Assembly (NCBI GenBank): GCA_024114885.1
Contig: CP099427.1
Span: forward strand, 1,818,501-1,882,500
DNA from: Septoria linicola
Taxonomy: Eukaryota > Ascomycota > Dothideomycetes > Mycosphaerellales > Mycosphaerellaceae
Direction: 5' to 3'
DNA length: 64,000 nt
The notes beneath the pieces were generated by a model. It was not told the origin of the DNA and made no database searches. It saw only the letters and a list, made by a program, of their open reading frames with translations. Shown here in pieces: positions 1-11,331 of the stretch. A program made the translations under genes and the position numbers. How positions within the stretch are numbered: position 1 is the first letter of the stretch; each line of letters starts with the position of its first letter.

Positions 1-346
1 CCGGTATTGAGACGCAGGTCTTGGCAGTTCGTGCCACGCGGCCTGGCGATTTGGAAAAGCAAGCAGCAACATTGTATTGACGGTGACGAAGACTGATGGG
101 TAAAACATCGAGCTGAGCGATCAGTACCACTTAATTGTGGAACCAGCAGGATAGTCATATCTCGAGAAGTAGCAAAGGATTCGAAGACATTGTGCACAGC
201 CAATTTCTCGGCGTGTGGTGTTGTTCTTTTATAGTCTAGCTTAGGCAAGTAGCTGATCGTACGATCAGTCTTCATGGGGAGTGTTCAGTAATTAGTAGGC
301 CTGACATATACTATCAACCCCTTGTGATATTCCACCTCATCCAGTC
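1..346. other. Intergenic, 3' flank
   Basis: No coding or RNA feature was recognised here. It is the 3' flank of the transporter gene that ends at 347. Confidence 0.5.
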
Positions 347-1386
347 CTAGACGGCACTCGCTTCCACCATCTCGACACGACCTTCTCTCCTTGCCCAGAA
401 CTTTGTGAGATCGCCAACAGGCAATTTCCACTTGAAGCCAACCGAGTCGACTACTTGTATGAAAAGAAGATACCATCCACAAAGTGAGCAGACGAACCAG
501 CAACCTCCTCCTCCCTATCATCAAGCTGTCAGTTGCATCGTCTCATGTAAGGCGATGGACCAATCAACTTACCTGGAGAAGACGGTCATATAGCACAGCA
601 TCTCCAAGTGCTTGCTCCCAGAATGCACCAGCGATGAGGAGGAAACCCAAGGCGATGCTAAAGAACACCATCATGAAGACTGCATTGATGCGAACAGCAC
701 CGACAAGGAATACGAGGCTGACCATGCCTGCTGCGAGTGGCCAGAATGCTATACAAACATGATCGATTAGCGTACGTGATAGAGCAATAGACAGATGATG
801 ATTACTAACCAAGACTCGCCCAGAAGCTGTCTTCTTGTAGACCAGATCTATACAATCCGTCGGCTGTATATGCTCCGCTGGCGTTGTAGAAAGGGTGGAG
901 TGTGGCTGCCCAGCCAAACAGAATTCCACCTAATGACCAGTCAGTTCTCCGCGAGAAGACGCCAATAGCTCGCATATATGCAAGTCCTTATCATGCTAGT
1001 CCACCTAGGTACTCACCGTAGAAGAAGAACACCACAAACGAGAACGTATTGCCCAAGAAGAATTCCAGAATCCCACCGACCCACATACACGGACCTCCGA
1101 GGAAGTAATAGACACCACTATCACGCATCGAAACGTGGTCAGCGAGTCACTCCGATTCACCTTCACTTTCCAATCGAAGAGAGACAACAAGTCGAGCAAC
1201 TCACATCGTCGCAGTGCCCAACCCGCCACTCCCCCTCCACCCCATCAACTGACACGCTAACGGCGTCAACGCAATCACAAACCCCGTCAGCGCCAAAGGC
1301 GTCGGATTGCCAAACGTCTTTCTCAAATCACCTTTGACTTTACTTGGAGGCTGGAGGTAGAGCCGCTCAAAGAGCTCAGGCGTCAT
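347..1386 (-). CDS. GPR1/FUN34/YaaH family transporter (acetate/ammonium type)
   Basis: Plasma-membrane transporter of the GPR1/FUN34/YaaH (Ato/AcpA) family, which moves acetate and in yeast is linked to ammonium export. Five exons join in phase: 1205-1386, 1017-1117, 810-929, 573-748 and 347-514, giving 248 residues. The start of exon 1 carries the family signature NPTPLALTGFV followed by LTPLACQLMGWRG. Exon 2 encodes a glycine-rich helix pair ending in FSFVVFFFYG; exon 3 has GWAATLHPFYNASGAY; exon 4 is two membrane helices; exon 5 is a last helix and a basic cytoplasmic tail. The cytosolic N-terminal tail is short compared with yeast Ato proteins, so an upstream exon cannot be excluded. Family assignment is firm; the substrate is inferred from the family. 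Confidence 0.93.
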
Positions 1387-2356
1387 GGTGATGGAGCCTG
1401 CGGTGCGAATCCGCTCATGCGTCGTTCCGATCGACCGTCCGGCTTACTGTCAGACAGACAGATCGAGGAGATTGAGGTATAGACTCTCGGTGTTAGGATG
1501 ATCGTGTGAGAGATCACTAATTGTTGGCCTTGGCATTTGGTCTGCTGCCTCTCCAGCTTTGAGCTTGATACTCGCTCCATCTGGGGGTCAAGTCTTCGTA
1601 TAATCTGGGTGTCACGGGCAATGTCTGGAGTACGGTGTTGCGTTCCGTTTCTGTATCCTGCCTTCGAGAGGTCCTACGCCAAGACATCCACGTTCGTCAC
1701 CACGACGAGACTTGACATGCGGTCGATGTCGTGATTGCAAGGTCGTTCGTGACCACGACGTCGAACCAGATCCAGTAAGACTAAGGCCACATAGAACAAG
1801 AGTCTGGGGTTCCCCATGGGGTGACATTGCGGAGAGAATCCATTACTACGATCCGTGCAAACAAGGTGCTGACCGGAGCATTTAGCATCGCTCAAAATCT
1901 GACATTCGGTCCGCATTGAAAGTCAGAGCAGCGTCTGCAGTTTGAGGTATTGCTCACTCATACGCACGAGATATCGTATCCATGGTACACGTGATGCAAT
2001 CGGACGAGTTGTTCCGCTGACTCCGGTACAGGGCTTTGGACGTCGGCTGTGATATGTAAGCAGGATCTCATATTCGGCGTAGAGAGATCACGGATCGTCA
2101 GAGTCGAATCGCAAGCGGGTGATGTTCGTAACTTGCTGCAATTCTAGTCCTCAGCGATTTTCTGTGCCGGGACCAGACCTACCGCACACAACAACAAGCT
2201 GGACTTTAGCTTCACGAAGTCTTCTGTTCTCTACGACGGTCCCGGTGGTGGCCAAACTTCCAAGAGCAGCACTTGACGATCGAGTGTTGTAAAAGAATTG
2301 TCATTTCATTCGCATGAATCGTACTCTTCCTTCCTCTCCATCATCACCCATCGACC
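1387..2356. other. Intergenic region upstream of the transporter
   Basis: About 1 kb holding the promoter of the transporter and the 3' flank of the phosphatase gene, both transcribed leftward. Short open frames here have no protein-like character. No RNA gene was recognised. Confidence 0.5.
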
Positions 2357-5300
2357 TCAACTTGGCTTCAAAGGAACCCAGCCGCCCAACTCTTCCCCAT
2401 CACCAAGATTGTCGTCCATTATCGGCGCAGTAGGTCGTCTCGCAGGTAAAGCAGGTGCTTTCTCGTCGGCCTCCGCTGTGTTTGTTGGCCTCCTAATCGG
2501 GACTGCGTCGCTTCCCCAGCTAGTCGTCTTCACCACCGGCTTCCGAGGAGGGGGCGGCATTGGCGCCGGATCCCGCTTCTCTATATCTCCATTAGCTCGA
2601 ATCGGCGGTGGAGGTGAAATGACACTTCTGGTAGTGTTTGAAGGGGTATTATTCGCCCGTCTGGGTTCGGGCGGCGGAGGGACAGACTTCACCGAAGAGG
2701 TAATAGAGGATGCTTCAGACCCCGATCGGAGGAGGTTGGGCTTCGTTGGCTTTGGTGGTGGAGCAGGCTTGCGATTGGTCTGCTGCAGCTGGGTTTGGGC
2801 AACTTCATCCGATTTTCTTTCCAAATTGGTGGGCCCAGCACCCTGTTGTTTTGCCTGAGTAGCTCTCAGTGGCGGGGGTAGCTTCCTAGGCACGACCTCA
2901 CCTCTGGGCGGGCCCAGCTGCGGCACAGCCTTGTTAAAGCTGCCACTGACGCTGTAGAGACTCGCTGGCCGGGAAGGTGGCGTAGTACCAGGCTTCTCTA
3001 CCTTGACCCAGTCAGGCTCATTGGTAGGTGTGAAGGGGTTAGACGGCCGCGCTGGGTTCGGTGCATGGCCAGCACTTGGCGGCTGCACAGTCGATCGTGC
3101 TGGCATGCTGTTGTCAAGCCACCACTTTCTCTTGTCAGAACTAGCAGGAGGCAAGCCTTCTTCTATCGACTCGTACCCATAGAGTGACTCATCATCGCTA
3201 TCGATTGTAGTAGCACCTGCAGTATGCCCAGCAACAGCTGCTCGCCGCTTGCCATAAAGCTGGTTGCTGATGCGATCCTTCTTTACCTGATCAACGACGC
3301 TGACTGTGCAAGAGAAGAGAGCCCAGACTGGCTTATGATCCGAGAAACGGAGAGGCGCAGAATCGTAGTACAATTGGCGAATATTGTCTCCTTTGGTCAG
3401 GATGCGATCGCACCAAGCTGGAATTCGGGCTTTGTCAGATGTGTCGTACTCATCGGTACCAATATTGAACTTGTATGTCGGCAGGAATGTAGGCGTCTGC
3501 TCTGAATAATGCGGAAATACTTTCCCGTGCACCATTTGCAGATTGAGCTGATCGTTCTCATACAGCTGTCCAAGATCTCGCTTTTTGATTAGCTGTCTCG
3601 CTCGATCGTTATCAAGTCCGATGCGATAGTTGAAGTCTCCGAACCAGATGACAGTCTTGTGGTCATCGATAGATCTGTTGCGCTGGAATCGAAGTCCGGA
3701 TGAGATGGTGCGATAGTCCTGGTTCCGTTCGTCGTAGTTTCCAAATCCAGCAGCCAAGTGGGCAGTAACTAAGCAGATCGACGTGTCTGCGAACTCCATG
3801 CGGATTGCTACGGCACCTTTGTTGCCAGCCATTCCACTGAGGCCAGTCTTCTTGACTGCGCCCTCCACGTTGCGGATCATGGGAAGAACGCTTGCCTTCA
3901 CGAAGACCGAGAGTGATGCGCCGACCAGTTGACCGCCTCTAAGCATCACATAGTCCTCGCTGCCATGTTTCTGGGCATTTGCATTCAATGTGTCGCGAAC
4001 GGCTGTCTCCCACATCGAGCGGCGAACAGGATCGGTAGATAGAATCTGGTTGACATCGAGGTCGACTATTTCCTGGAAGGCCACAGCTACAACTTCGGGT
4101 ACCTTGAACTCATCCTCGACGTCTGGACACAGCCAGGGTCTGAGATCCTCTTCGATGCCATGAGTTTTTCCGTTGAGGTTGAAAGTGCCGGCCCAAATGT
4201 TGATCTTGCCGGGACTGGTGAACTCCGGCGCTCTGCGACTGAGCTCACCCACTACCCAGTCGTTGATGGGGTCGTACAAGTGCACAGGCATCTGGCCAAC
4301 CAGACGTCCAAGCAGCATATCCATTGTACTTTGCCGACCTTTGTCCTCCACATTGTTGATGTAGAACCTCTGAGCTGACTTCCTGATATCAGCCAGAGTG
4401 CCTGCCAACGACATCTTGCCAGATCTGGTGAAAGACGATTTGAGCGCTCCTGTGCCAGCATAGATTTTGGACAGTGCGTCGCCATTGTCTGCCCAAAGCA
4501 TGCCATGTCTAGCCCAGAAGTCGGACGTAGGTCTCTGTTCCCCACGCTGCATCAAGAAGATTTCGAACGCGATCTGCGAGACGATGGTCTGGACCAAGTT
4601 TGTGCGATCGAGACAGTCCAAGCAGTTTGTTCTGAACACTCCTGCTTGCTTGAGAACCTCGTTCTGCCCAATAACTGAATGTTTTCGTCCATCCTGGTGC
4701 ACGATCTCTGTTGTCTCTTCAGACAGGTAGTACTCGAAGGCAAGTGCTGCTGATTCGATCCATCTTCTTATCCCACTGGCGGCCTCATATCCATTAGGTC
4801 CTCTGGTCTCAGCATGGAAATCGTAGTTGACCGGGATGATGTGTTTATGTTCCGACTCGGCGCCCTTTTCGTGATCGTTCAATGTACTGCTGTCAATGTG
4901 GTGCATGTACTGTCTGGTCAATTGCAGCTCTTGAGGCTTTTCTTCGCTCAGCAGATTCACAACTACAATATCACCATAATTCTCGGACAGTCTCTGCATG
5001 TGCTTGTCAAATGCAGGCTGTGTGGCCTCTACCGATCTGGTGACTTGGATCTTCTGTTGCCCAGGGAGGCCGGAAGACTGCTCCCAGAAGAGCGGGACGC
5101 TTCCTCTGCACTGTACGTACGAGAAGCACAGCTGATCAGTTGTAAAGATCGTCTCCGTTTCTGAGAAGTTTGCCACGTTGCCGTCATCGTCTATGCCTCT
5201 GGCATTGAACCTGGTCCCCGCCCTTCGACATGACAGTCTTGAGATCAAAGTCATGTTGCTCGGAAGTCCTCTGTAGACTCTCCTCGCGGGTGAACTTGAA

Positions 5301-6046
5301 GCTGGAACAGGGACAGTTCCGGCGAACCCTCTGATCGCGGACGTCAAGATCCTGCTCGCATCTAGGGCATCCTTCTCTCTACTGCTTAGCCTGCTCCGGA
5401 AGTCAACCAGCGGCTGGATCATGTATGTGTTCCACAGAAATCCAGCATCAAGGCTGTCGATTGAGATCGTACTTGCCTCAGCAGGGCGATCCTGGACTCT
5501 TTTGGTGAGGTCGAAATCCGCAGAGTAGTAGAACGTGCCTCCGGAGAGCAGCTTCTTCAGCGCCATGCAAGGGTGCTCCAGTAATGGCTCCCTATGGCCT
5601 CCATGGTCGAAGCCGTCGGCATCAAGTTGATCTGTTGGAAATGGATTCACTTGGTCGTGCAGTAAGTGATCGTATTGACTCGAATTGAGGCAGTGGAATT
5701 CCACGGCCAAGATCCTGTTCACGCGCTCTCCAGGTCTGACCTCTGCCACTTTGGAGCTTCCGTTCACAACACAAAGAAAGACATCACCATCAATAGTCAC
5801 CAGACCCAGCGTTCCTTGTATCGACAGTGAAGAAAGCGTTCTGTACCCATTCATGTCCTGCTCTCCCCATGGGGAAAATTCGACAATGCATCGTGGCGTG
5901 CCGGACTCGGAAATGGAAGTCGAAGAGCCAAACTTCGTTTGCTGGCCAGTGGTAGAAGGGCTGTGTCGGAAGATCAGAACATGGCTGTCAGTGGCTAGCG
6001 CAATGGCCCTTTGAGGCCCGTCGCGCAAGAATACTCGGATGGACAT
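2357..6046 (-). CDS. Synaptojanin-like polyphosphoinositide phosphatase (Sac1 + 5-phosphatase)
   Basis: Intronless 1229-residue enzyme that removes phosphates from PI(4,5)P2 and related lipids in endocytosis and actin control, as yeast Inp51-53 do. Residues about 50-560 form a Sac1 domain with the CX5R catalytic loop NCLDCLDRTNLVQ near residue 479. Residues about 620-920 form the inositol 5-phosphatase domain with WFGDFNYRIGL (near 802), PAWCDRIL (near 877) and SDHKPVWA (near 904). The last 300 residues are rich in proline with many PPPP and PxxP runs, likely SH3 ligands. Because the CX5R loop is complete, the Sac1 half should be active, as in Inp52/Inp53 and unlike Inp51. Very confident of family and boundaries. 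Confidence 0.97.
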   Translation of the reverse strand: MSIRVFLRDGPQRAIALATDSHVLIFRHSPSTTGQQTKFGSSTSISESGTPRCIVEFSPWGEQDMNGYRTLSSLSIQGTLGLVTIDGDVFLCVVNGSSKVAEVRPGERVNRILAVEFHCLNSSQYDHLLHDQVNPFPTDQLDADGFDHGGHREPLLEHPCMALKKLLSGGTFYYSADFDLTKRVQDRPAEASTISIDSLDAGFLWNTYMIQPLVDFRSRLSSREKDALDASRILTSAIRGFAGTVPVPASSSPARRVYRGLPSNMTLISRLSCRRAGTRFNARGIDDDGNVANFSETETIFTTDQLCFSYVQCRGSVPLFWEQSSGLPGQQKIQVTRSVEATQPAFDKHMQRLSENYGDIVVVNLLSEEKPQELQLTRQYMHHIDSSTLNDHEKGAESEHKHIIPVNYDFHAETRGPNGYEAASGIRRWIESAALAFEYYLSEETTEIVHQDGRKHSVIGQNEVLKQAGVFRTNCLDCLDRTNLVQTIVSQIAFEIFLMQRGEQRPTSDFWARHGMLWADNGDALSKIYAGTGALKSSFTRSGKMSLAGTLADIRKSAQRFYINNVEDKGRQSTMDMLLGRLVGQMPVHLYDPINDWVVGELSRRAPEFTSPGKINIWAGTFNLNGKTHGIEEDLRPWLCPDVEDEFKVPEVVAVAFQEIVDLDVNQILSTDPVRRSMWETAVRDTLNANAQKHGSEDYVMLRGGQLVGASLSVFVKASVLPMIRNVEGAVKKTGLSGMAGNKGAVAIRMEFADTSICLVTAHLAAGFGNYDERNQDYRTISSGLRFQRNRSIDDHKTVIWFGDFNYRIGLDNDRARQLIKKRDLGQLYENDQLNLQMVHGKVFPHYSEQTPTFLPTYKFNIGTDEYDTSDKARIPAWCDRILTKGDNIRQLYYDSAPLRFSDHKPVWALFSCTVSVVDQVKKDRISNQLYGKRRAAVAGHTAGATTIDSDDESLYGYESIEEGLPPASSDKRKWWLDNSMPARSTVQPPSAGHAPNPARPSNPFTPTNEPDWVKVEKPGTTPPSRPASLYSVSGSFNKAVPQLGPPRGEVVPRKLPPPLRATQAKQQGAGPTNLERKSDEVAQTQLQQTNRKPAPPPKPTKPNLLRSGSEASSITSSVKSVPPPPEPRRANNTPSNTTRSVISPPPPIRANGDIEKRDPAPMPPPPRKPVVKTTSWGSDAVPIRRPTNTAEADEKAPALPARRPTAPIMDDNLGDGEELGGWVPLKPS

Positions 6047-6628
6047 CCTCGGTTTTGTGGCTCATTTCTTCTAGGTATGTCGCTTATTGTCGCATGTTGA
6101 TTGTGCACTTGGGTTCGTGAGGGATAGGTTCAGTGTTTGAGTGTTGTGTTTCGGAAGGGCGACTTGTTGCGAGTTTTGTTTCACGGCCCTTTCGTCAGGC
6201 AAGAATGGAAGCCGTAATGGTTGATGGTGGTTTCGAAGCCGAGTGGCTGTGCACCGTGTGGCGCGGACTCGGCGTCCCGATCTCACAGGGCGATAAATAA
6301 GAAAAGTGAGATCAAGAACGACTCAACACCGCCGAAGCTGCGAAGGACAGAGTGCAGGGTGACATTTGCGCAGAGCCACATGTGTTGGAAAGGTGAAGAA
6401 GTCTACGGTATGCTGAACAAGGGTGGTTTGGAATAGTACAGTAGTCTATGGTAACATATGTACTCATTACAAGGCCGTGAAGACGCACAAATCATTCTCT
6501 CGCACAAAACGCCATGCTGAAGACAAACCCAACGTGTCTATAAGCAGCCAGGTGCTCACGACTCGCCACTTGGAACATGAACGAGCCGCCACACCTTTCG
6601 TTGCGTTAAATCCGCGACCAACCACTTA
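6047..6628. other. Intergenic
   Basis: Promoter side of the phosphatase gene and 3' flank of the proline-rich gene. Nothing else was recognised. Confidence 0.5.
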
Positions 6629-7570
6629 TCAACGCTTGATTGATATTTGTAACTCACGATCGAAGCTATCTCTGGGTCCAGGAGCGCCAGAGTCGCGTCT
6701 GCTACTGACACTTCGATGCCTGCTGAAATTGCGAACGGGCGGTGGCGCCGGGGCATCAACGTAGCGATAAGTCTCCCAGTCTGGAGGGGGACGCACATAT
6801 CTGCGGACCTCGCGCTCCCTCTCATGCATGGAGTATGCGCTCGGTGGAGGCGGTGCGCTTGATCTCCTACTGCCTGATGTTTTGTGTGTGTAATTGGACT
6901 TCGACCCCGACTTCACTCCACTACTGGAGCTGGCGCTGCTACCACCACCGTCCTCGTTCGTGACTTCGACATACGTGCCCGCCTTGGACTTCTTTGACCC
7001 CGCATTGCTAACAGGTGGGGGCGGCGCTTCGGTGGGAGCTTTGCTCTTTGCTGCACTTGGAGCAGCTGACGCTGCTTTACTGGGCGCCTTGCTTGGCGCT
7101 GCAGTGGGCGCTTTGCTTGGAGCTGCAGATGGTGCCTTGCTCTTGGGCGCACTGGGAGCTGCTGAAGGCGCCTTGCTCTTCGGTGCGCTGGGTGGTGGTG
7201 GTGGCGCTTCAGGAGCTGCGCTCGGAGCTTTGGATGGAGGCTTCGACGACGCCGGCGGTGGTGAAGCAGCTGATGGAGCCTTTGACGGCGGCTTCGAGGG
7301 CGGAGCTGGAGGCGGTGGAGGAGCAGCCGATGGCACCTTTGTCGACGGAGGATAGAATGAGCCTGGAGGGGGAGGTGGGGGCAAGGCCGCAAATGGCGGT
7401 GGAGGAGGCACAGATGGGGCCAGAGGCTCGGGCGCTCGTCGTATATATGTGCGTTCTATGCGCCGCACTGGCGGAGGCGAGGGAGAGTATCGTCGACTGT
7501 ATCTCCTCGTTGTCTTGGTATATCTCGGCGCTGGAGGCCTGTAATCATCGACGTGCGTAGGCCAACACAT
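6629..7570 (-). CDS. Proline/alanine/serine/lysine-rich low-complexity protein
   Basis: Hypothetical protein of 313 residues, no known family. It begins with a basic, tyrosine- and arginine-rich segment (residues 1-45), then about 150 residues of PPPP runs and repeats of the type SKAPSAAP / PKSKAP, then a serine-rich stretch and a charged end with HEREREVRRYVRPPPDWETY. The coding strand is chosen because the other strand gives only an alanine/glycine artefact of the same repeats, whereas this frame has varied conserved-looking ends. A GTGAGT near 6669, about 40 bases before the stop, could be a donor, so the last few residues may be replaced by a further exon. Probably an intrinsically disordered scaffold or RNA-associated protein; function is not inferable. 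Confidence 0.6.
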   Translation of the reverse strand: MCWPTHVDDYRPPAPRYTKTTRRYSRRYSPSPPPVRRIERTYIRRAPEPLAPSVPPPPPFAALPPPPPPGSFYPPSTKVPSAAPPPPPAPPSKPPSKAPSAASPPPASSKPPSKAPSAAPEAPPPPPSAPKSKAPSAAPSAPKSKAPSAAPSKAPTAAPSKAPSKAASAAPSAAKSKAPTEAPPPPVSNAGSKKSKAGTYVEVTNEDGGGSSASSSSGVKSGSKSNYTHKTSGSRRSSAPPPPSAYSMHEREREVRRYVRPPPDWETYRYVDAPAPPPVRNFSRHRSVSSRRDSGAPGPRDSFDRELQISIKR

Positions 7571-8340
7571 TGAGTGGCTTTGAGAGTCTGCTTGCTGTCG
7601 CTGCCGTGATAATTGTATGTGCAGTCACATATGTACATGTACCAATTGAACGAGAGCACTGGCTGCACGATGTCGCGTAGCACAAGAGCACGCGAAGGAA
7701 AGAGGCGAGAGACAGACAGCACCTACCGGGTCTGCGGGAGCAATGAGCATGTTATAGGGCACTTGGGTGGTGAGTTTGGCGAGCAGTAGCGCACGAGTGT
7801 GTGGCCCCAAGCTGGTGATAGTTGGCTGCCGCGCATGGATGGCATGTCTTTCGCGCGATGGCCGCGCCTTGTTTTTTGTGCTTTCGCGAGGCTGTCTGGG
7901 AGTGGGAAGCACTTTCTAGTGCCGGAATAATGAATTGGGCAGCTGCTCCGTTTCGTCATCGTCGCACGCACCTCTTCGCACCCAACAGCCGGCGCCACCA
8001 TTCTCGACCGACATGATGCGCATGCAGCGTGTGCTGGCTGTGTATCGGCATGCAGCGCAGAGCAGCAGTACGTACGTTAGCGTAGGAGTGAGGCCCAGAC
8101 GGATCGGTGAGTGTGCTGGGGAGAAGAGGAAAGACAGAGTTCAGGATGAAGCTTGGAGATCGATGCCATCATTCCATCAATTCCACTTGCCGTCGGCATT
8201 TGTCGTCCGGCGCTGTCTGGTCCTGTCTGGTGCTGTCACTTCACCCTGCCCGCCCGCTGCTGAGCGGCACTGTAGCATGTGAAAGTCTATTTGCGCGAGA
8301 CAAGCAGTAGACGACGCGTGATCAGTGAGACCATGCCAAT
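7571..8340. other. Divergent promoter region
   Basis: About 770 bp between two divergently transcribed genes (proline-rich protein leftward, recyclin-1-like rightward). It should hold both promoters. No other feature was recognised. Confidence 0.5.
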
Positions 8341-11331
8341 ATGAGCGGCCAGTCAACGCCAGTGCTGGGCAGCTCCAATGCGCAAAAGCGACATTCGCGC
8401 AACCCGTCCACGTTCGATGCGCTGAAGAAGGTGCAGATCAACGGTGGGAGCCATGGACGGAGCAGCGAGCATGTCTTCAGCTCGCTGCGGGCCACGCAGA
8501 TGGTGGAGTCGAAACCACTGCTGCCAGCCGAGTTATTAGCGACCATATTGGACTATCTGCCCGTGTCTGACCTATGTCGCTTCGCGCGTGTCTCTCGCAG
8601 ACTGCGGGAAATGGTGTACGACGACACACGATGGATTCAAAAGTTGAAGGCGATGCGTGCATGGAACGAGGCAGAGGCGAGACAGCGTGTCGAGGAGGCC
8701 ATGAAGAGAAAGACAGAGGCGCAGTTGGCGAAGCAGGCGGAAGAGTCGAGGCGGACGGGCGTCAGTCAGCCGAGCAGTGCCAATGGCACGTCTGCCAGCG
8801 GTGGCAGGCAACCGACTGCCAACGTGACCATGTTTGATGCAGGAGTGGAAGAAGAGCGCTACAGAAATTCGATCGAGTCTCAGCACAAGTCTCCGCTCAA
8901 AAAGCGTGGAGCGCTTGCCGACGGGTTCGATGAGCTGACAGTCAACGGTACTCCTGCCTCACCCTCGAGGACGATACAGCAAGCAGACCCGCAATCGGCA
9001 TTGCATGTGTTCGAGCGTGTGAGGTCCATTCGCGGCTATGCCAGGCAAGAGTTTGGCAAGATCTATGGAGCGCTTGGCCCCATCTACCTAGATCTTGCGC
9101 GCACAAAAGGTCACTCAGACGCACAGATCTTTCGCACATATCGTGATCCCGAACAGCAGGCTCAAATACTCTCGAATCTCAAACGTTTTGCACAATGCGA
9201 CATCTCACACGATTGGGAGGCACGCGAGGAGCGCCTGGACTCCATGATCGGCGTGTTCGAAAACGCCATCCTGCAGGAATTCGAGCAAGGCTACAATGCC
9301 GATGATGTGACGGGGCGTATGCATCGTTACGCGCACGTGCTTGTTGCATTGAATGGTGGCAGTGCGGCGATCGATGCATTCATCTCGAATCATGCCATTA
9401 TGACGAAGACAAAACGACTGGGGCAACCACCGGACTGCCTCGAGGGATGCGCGCCTGGCCACGTGGACCTCAATCCAGCACAAAGATTCTTTGAAGGCCT
9501 AGCATCGGCCATGATCCAACAGGCTGGTGTCATCGACGCGACATTTCCGGCATCAGTAGATATTCTTACGCCCTTCTGGAATCGGCTGTGCGAGGAGGTC
9601 ATATCGGAATATCTTACCGCACTGTTCGACGAGGCACATTCTCGTGGCACCGAAACATATGTGAAAGCCGTCGCGGGTACGTTCGGCCAAGCACTGCGGC
9701 TGGTGTCATCGCTGAAGGCGACCAAGGCCTCTCCGGTATCTTTCCAAAATGACTCGAAGCAGACACTAGTCAGATGTTTTGACAAGCACGTCGACTTGTA
9801 TCTTGCTGAAGAGTTCGAAGTGTTTCGCAACAAGGCTGAGTCTGAAGTCAGCCAATGGGAGAAAGAGTTGTCCGAGCAAGAAGCATCGACGGAGGCATTC
9901 TACATGTCGAACGTGAATCGTCAGGCAGCTAAGCGTGATTTCTTGTCGTCTTTCCGAAAGGTGATCATGATGCCGGTAAATATGTTTCCCGGGTCGACTG
10001 CAGCAAAACCAGCCAGCGTGGCAGATCGTTCATCGGCCGCGGGAGACTCGGGTGGAGTTGACACATCATACGCAGGTGGCCGTCCTGGCTCGCCAGCTAT
10101 GGGTGTCTCGCCTCTCCGACCAGGCACACCTGCCCAAGAAGCGCCGACCACAGAGCTTGCTGCGAAGACTGCTATTCTCAATTCCAGATTAGAAGGCATC
10201 AAATCGCTCTTCAGCGTTGAAGTTGCACTGAACTTGACACATCTTGCCAAGGCTTCAATCGAACGTGCTGCACTTATGATTGAGATGGGTGGAAAGGACG
10301 GTGAAGAAGCGAAGAAGCAGTGCTCGGCCATGTTCGTGACACTCCTCGACATTCTTGGCACGAGGCATGTGAGAAACGGCTTTGACAAGGCTGTAGGGCA
10401 TCTCGGGCAGTATAACCCCAGAGAAGTTCGCAAGTTCAAGGAAGGTACCAAGTCAAGCGAAGGTGTCGCTGCTGGGTCCAGCGCCCATATTGGCGTTGAG
10501 CCTTTAGTGACCTTTCTGGAGCTGGTCAACGTTGGTGACCTCATCCAGCAAATGATTGACGTGTTCTATACCCAGGAACTCATCGCTAAAAAGCTTATCG
10601 ACCGGGACGACTTCTTGGACCCAGCAGTCAAGGACAAGAAGAAGTTCGAGCAAATGCTCGACGAGCGTGTCGCAGCAGGTCTCAACAAGGGTATCGACGT
10701 CCTCATGGACGAGGTAGAATACATCTGCGCTACAACGCAGAAGCCTACAGACTTCAACCCCGGCAAAGACGATCCCATGATTGACATCGGCCCCACTTCC
10801 ACAGCCAAACAGATAGTGGACATTGTCTCCGGCCACACAGGTATGCTCGTTGGCAGCACAGACAAGAACATGCTCGACGTCTTCAACCAAGAAGTCGGAC
10901 TGCGGCTCTTCACCGCTTTGTGCAAACACTTCAAGCGACAACGCATTTCCGTCGATGGTGCCATCAAACTGATCTCCGACATCAATCATTACTCGCAGTT
11001 CATATCCACCCTTCGCCAGAAGCCTTTAATGCCGTACTATGAAGCTCTACGCGAATTGTCGCAGATCTTCCTCGTGTACATCGAGCCTCCGGCTACGAGT
11101 TACTTTCAAGCCAATGCCAAGGGCAAGAGGGCTAGTATCTTGAGTACCAAGGCTACGAGCACGCAGTTGCAAGCAAAGGAGCTCGCGACAATTGTGGCAG
11201 ATAGTCAAAGATTTCGTGGAATCTTCCCGGCCGAAGAGGTGTATGAGTTCGCTGAGAGGAGAGCGGATTGGTACATGGTCAAGGGAGATGTTGAGAGGGC
11301 CATGTATGGGGTGGGCTGCGTGCTGATGTGA
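8341..11331 (+). CDS. rcy1: Recyclin-1-like F-box protein with Sec10 domain and CAAX box
   Basis: Intronless 996-residue protein of the Rcy1 family, which recycles cargo from endosomes to the plasma membrane and links to Skp1. Residues about 59-100 are an F-box (LLPAELLATILDYL...), followed by a charged low-complexity linker to about 215. Residues about 220-985 have the helical Sec10-like exocyst fold typical of the family. The protein ends C-V-L-M, a classical CAAX prenylation signal, as expected for Rcy1, so it should be membrane-attached. A Pro/Ser-rich insert sits near residues 560-600. Length and architecture fit the family in filamentous ascomycetes. Two ATGs compete near the start; the first is used. 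Confidence 0.93.
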   Translation: MSGQSTPVLGSSNAQKRHSRNPSTFDALKKVQINGGSHGRSSEHVFSSLRATQMVESKPLLPAELLATILDYLPVSDLCRFARVSRRLREMVYDDTRWIQKLKAMRAWNEAEARQRVEEAMKRKTEAQLAKQAEESRRTGVSQPSSANGTSASGGRQPTANVTMFDAGVEEERYRNSIESQHKSPLKKRGALADGFDELTVNGTPASPSRTIQQADPQSALHVFERVRSIRGYARQEFGKIYGALGPIYLDLARTKGHSDAQIFRTYRDPEQQAQILSNLKRFAQCDISHDWEAREERLDSMIGVFENAILQEFEQGYNADDVTGRMHRYAHVLVALNGGSAAIDAFISNHAIMTKTKRLGQPPDCLEGCAPGHVDLNPAQRFFEGLASAMIQQAGVIDATFPASVDILTPFWNRLCEEVISEYLTALFDEAHSRGTETYVKAVAGTFGQALRLVSSLKATKASPVSFQNDSKQTLVRCFDKHVDLYLAEEFEVFRNKAESEVSQWEKELSEQEASTEAFYMSNVNRQAAKRDFLSSFRKVIMMPVNMFPGSTAAKPASVADRSSAAGDSGGVDTSYAGGRPGSPAMGVSPLRPGTPAQEAPTTELAAKTAILNSRLEGIKSLFSVEVALNLTHLAKASIERAALMIEMGGKDGEEAKKQCSAMFVTLLDILGTRHVRNGFDKAVGHLGQYNPREVRKFKEGTKSSEGVAAGSSAHIGVEPLVTFLELVNVGDLIQQMIDVFYTQELIAKKLIDRDDFLDPAVKDKKKFEQMLDERVAAGLNKGIDVLMDEVEYICATTQKPTDFNPGKDDPMIDIGPTSTAKQIVDIVSGHTGMLVGSTDKNMLDVFNQEVGLRLFTALCKHFKRQRISVDGAIKLISDINHYSQFISTLRQKPLMPYYEALRELSQIFLVYIEPPATSYFQANAKGKRASILSTKATSTQLQAKELATIVADSQRFRGIFPAEEVYEFAERRADWYMVKGDVERAMYGVGCVLM

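Noticed and set aside
6894..7355. Plus-strand alanine/glycine-rich ORF of 153 codons
   Set aside because: It is the complement of the proline/alanine/serine repeats of the minus-strand gene and has no independent features.
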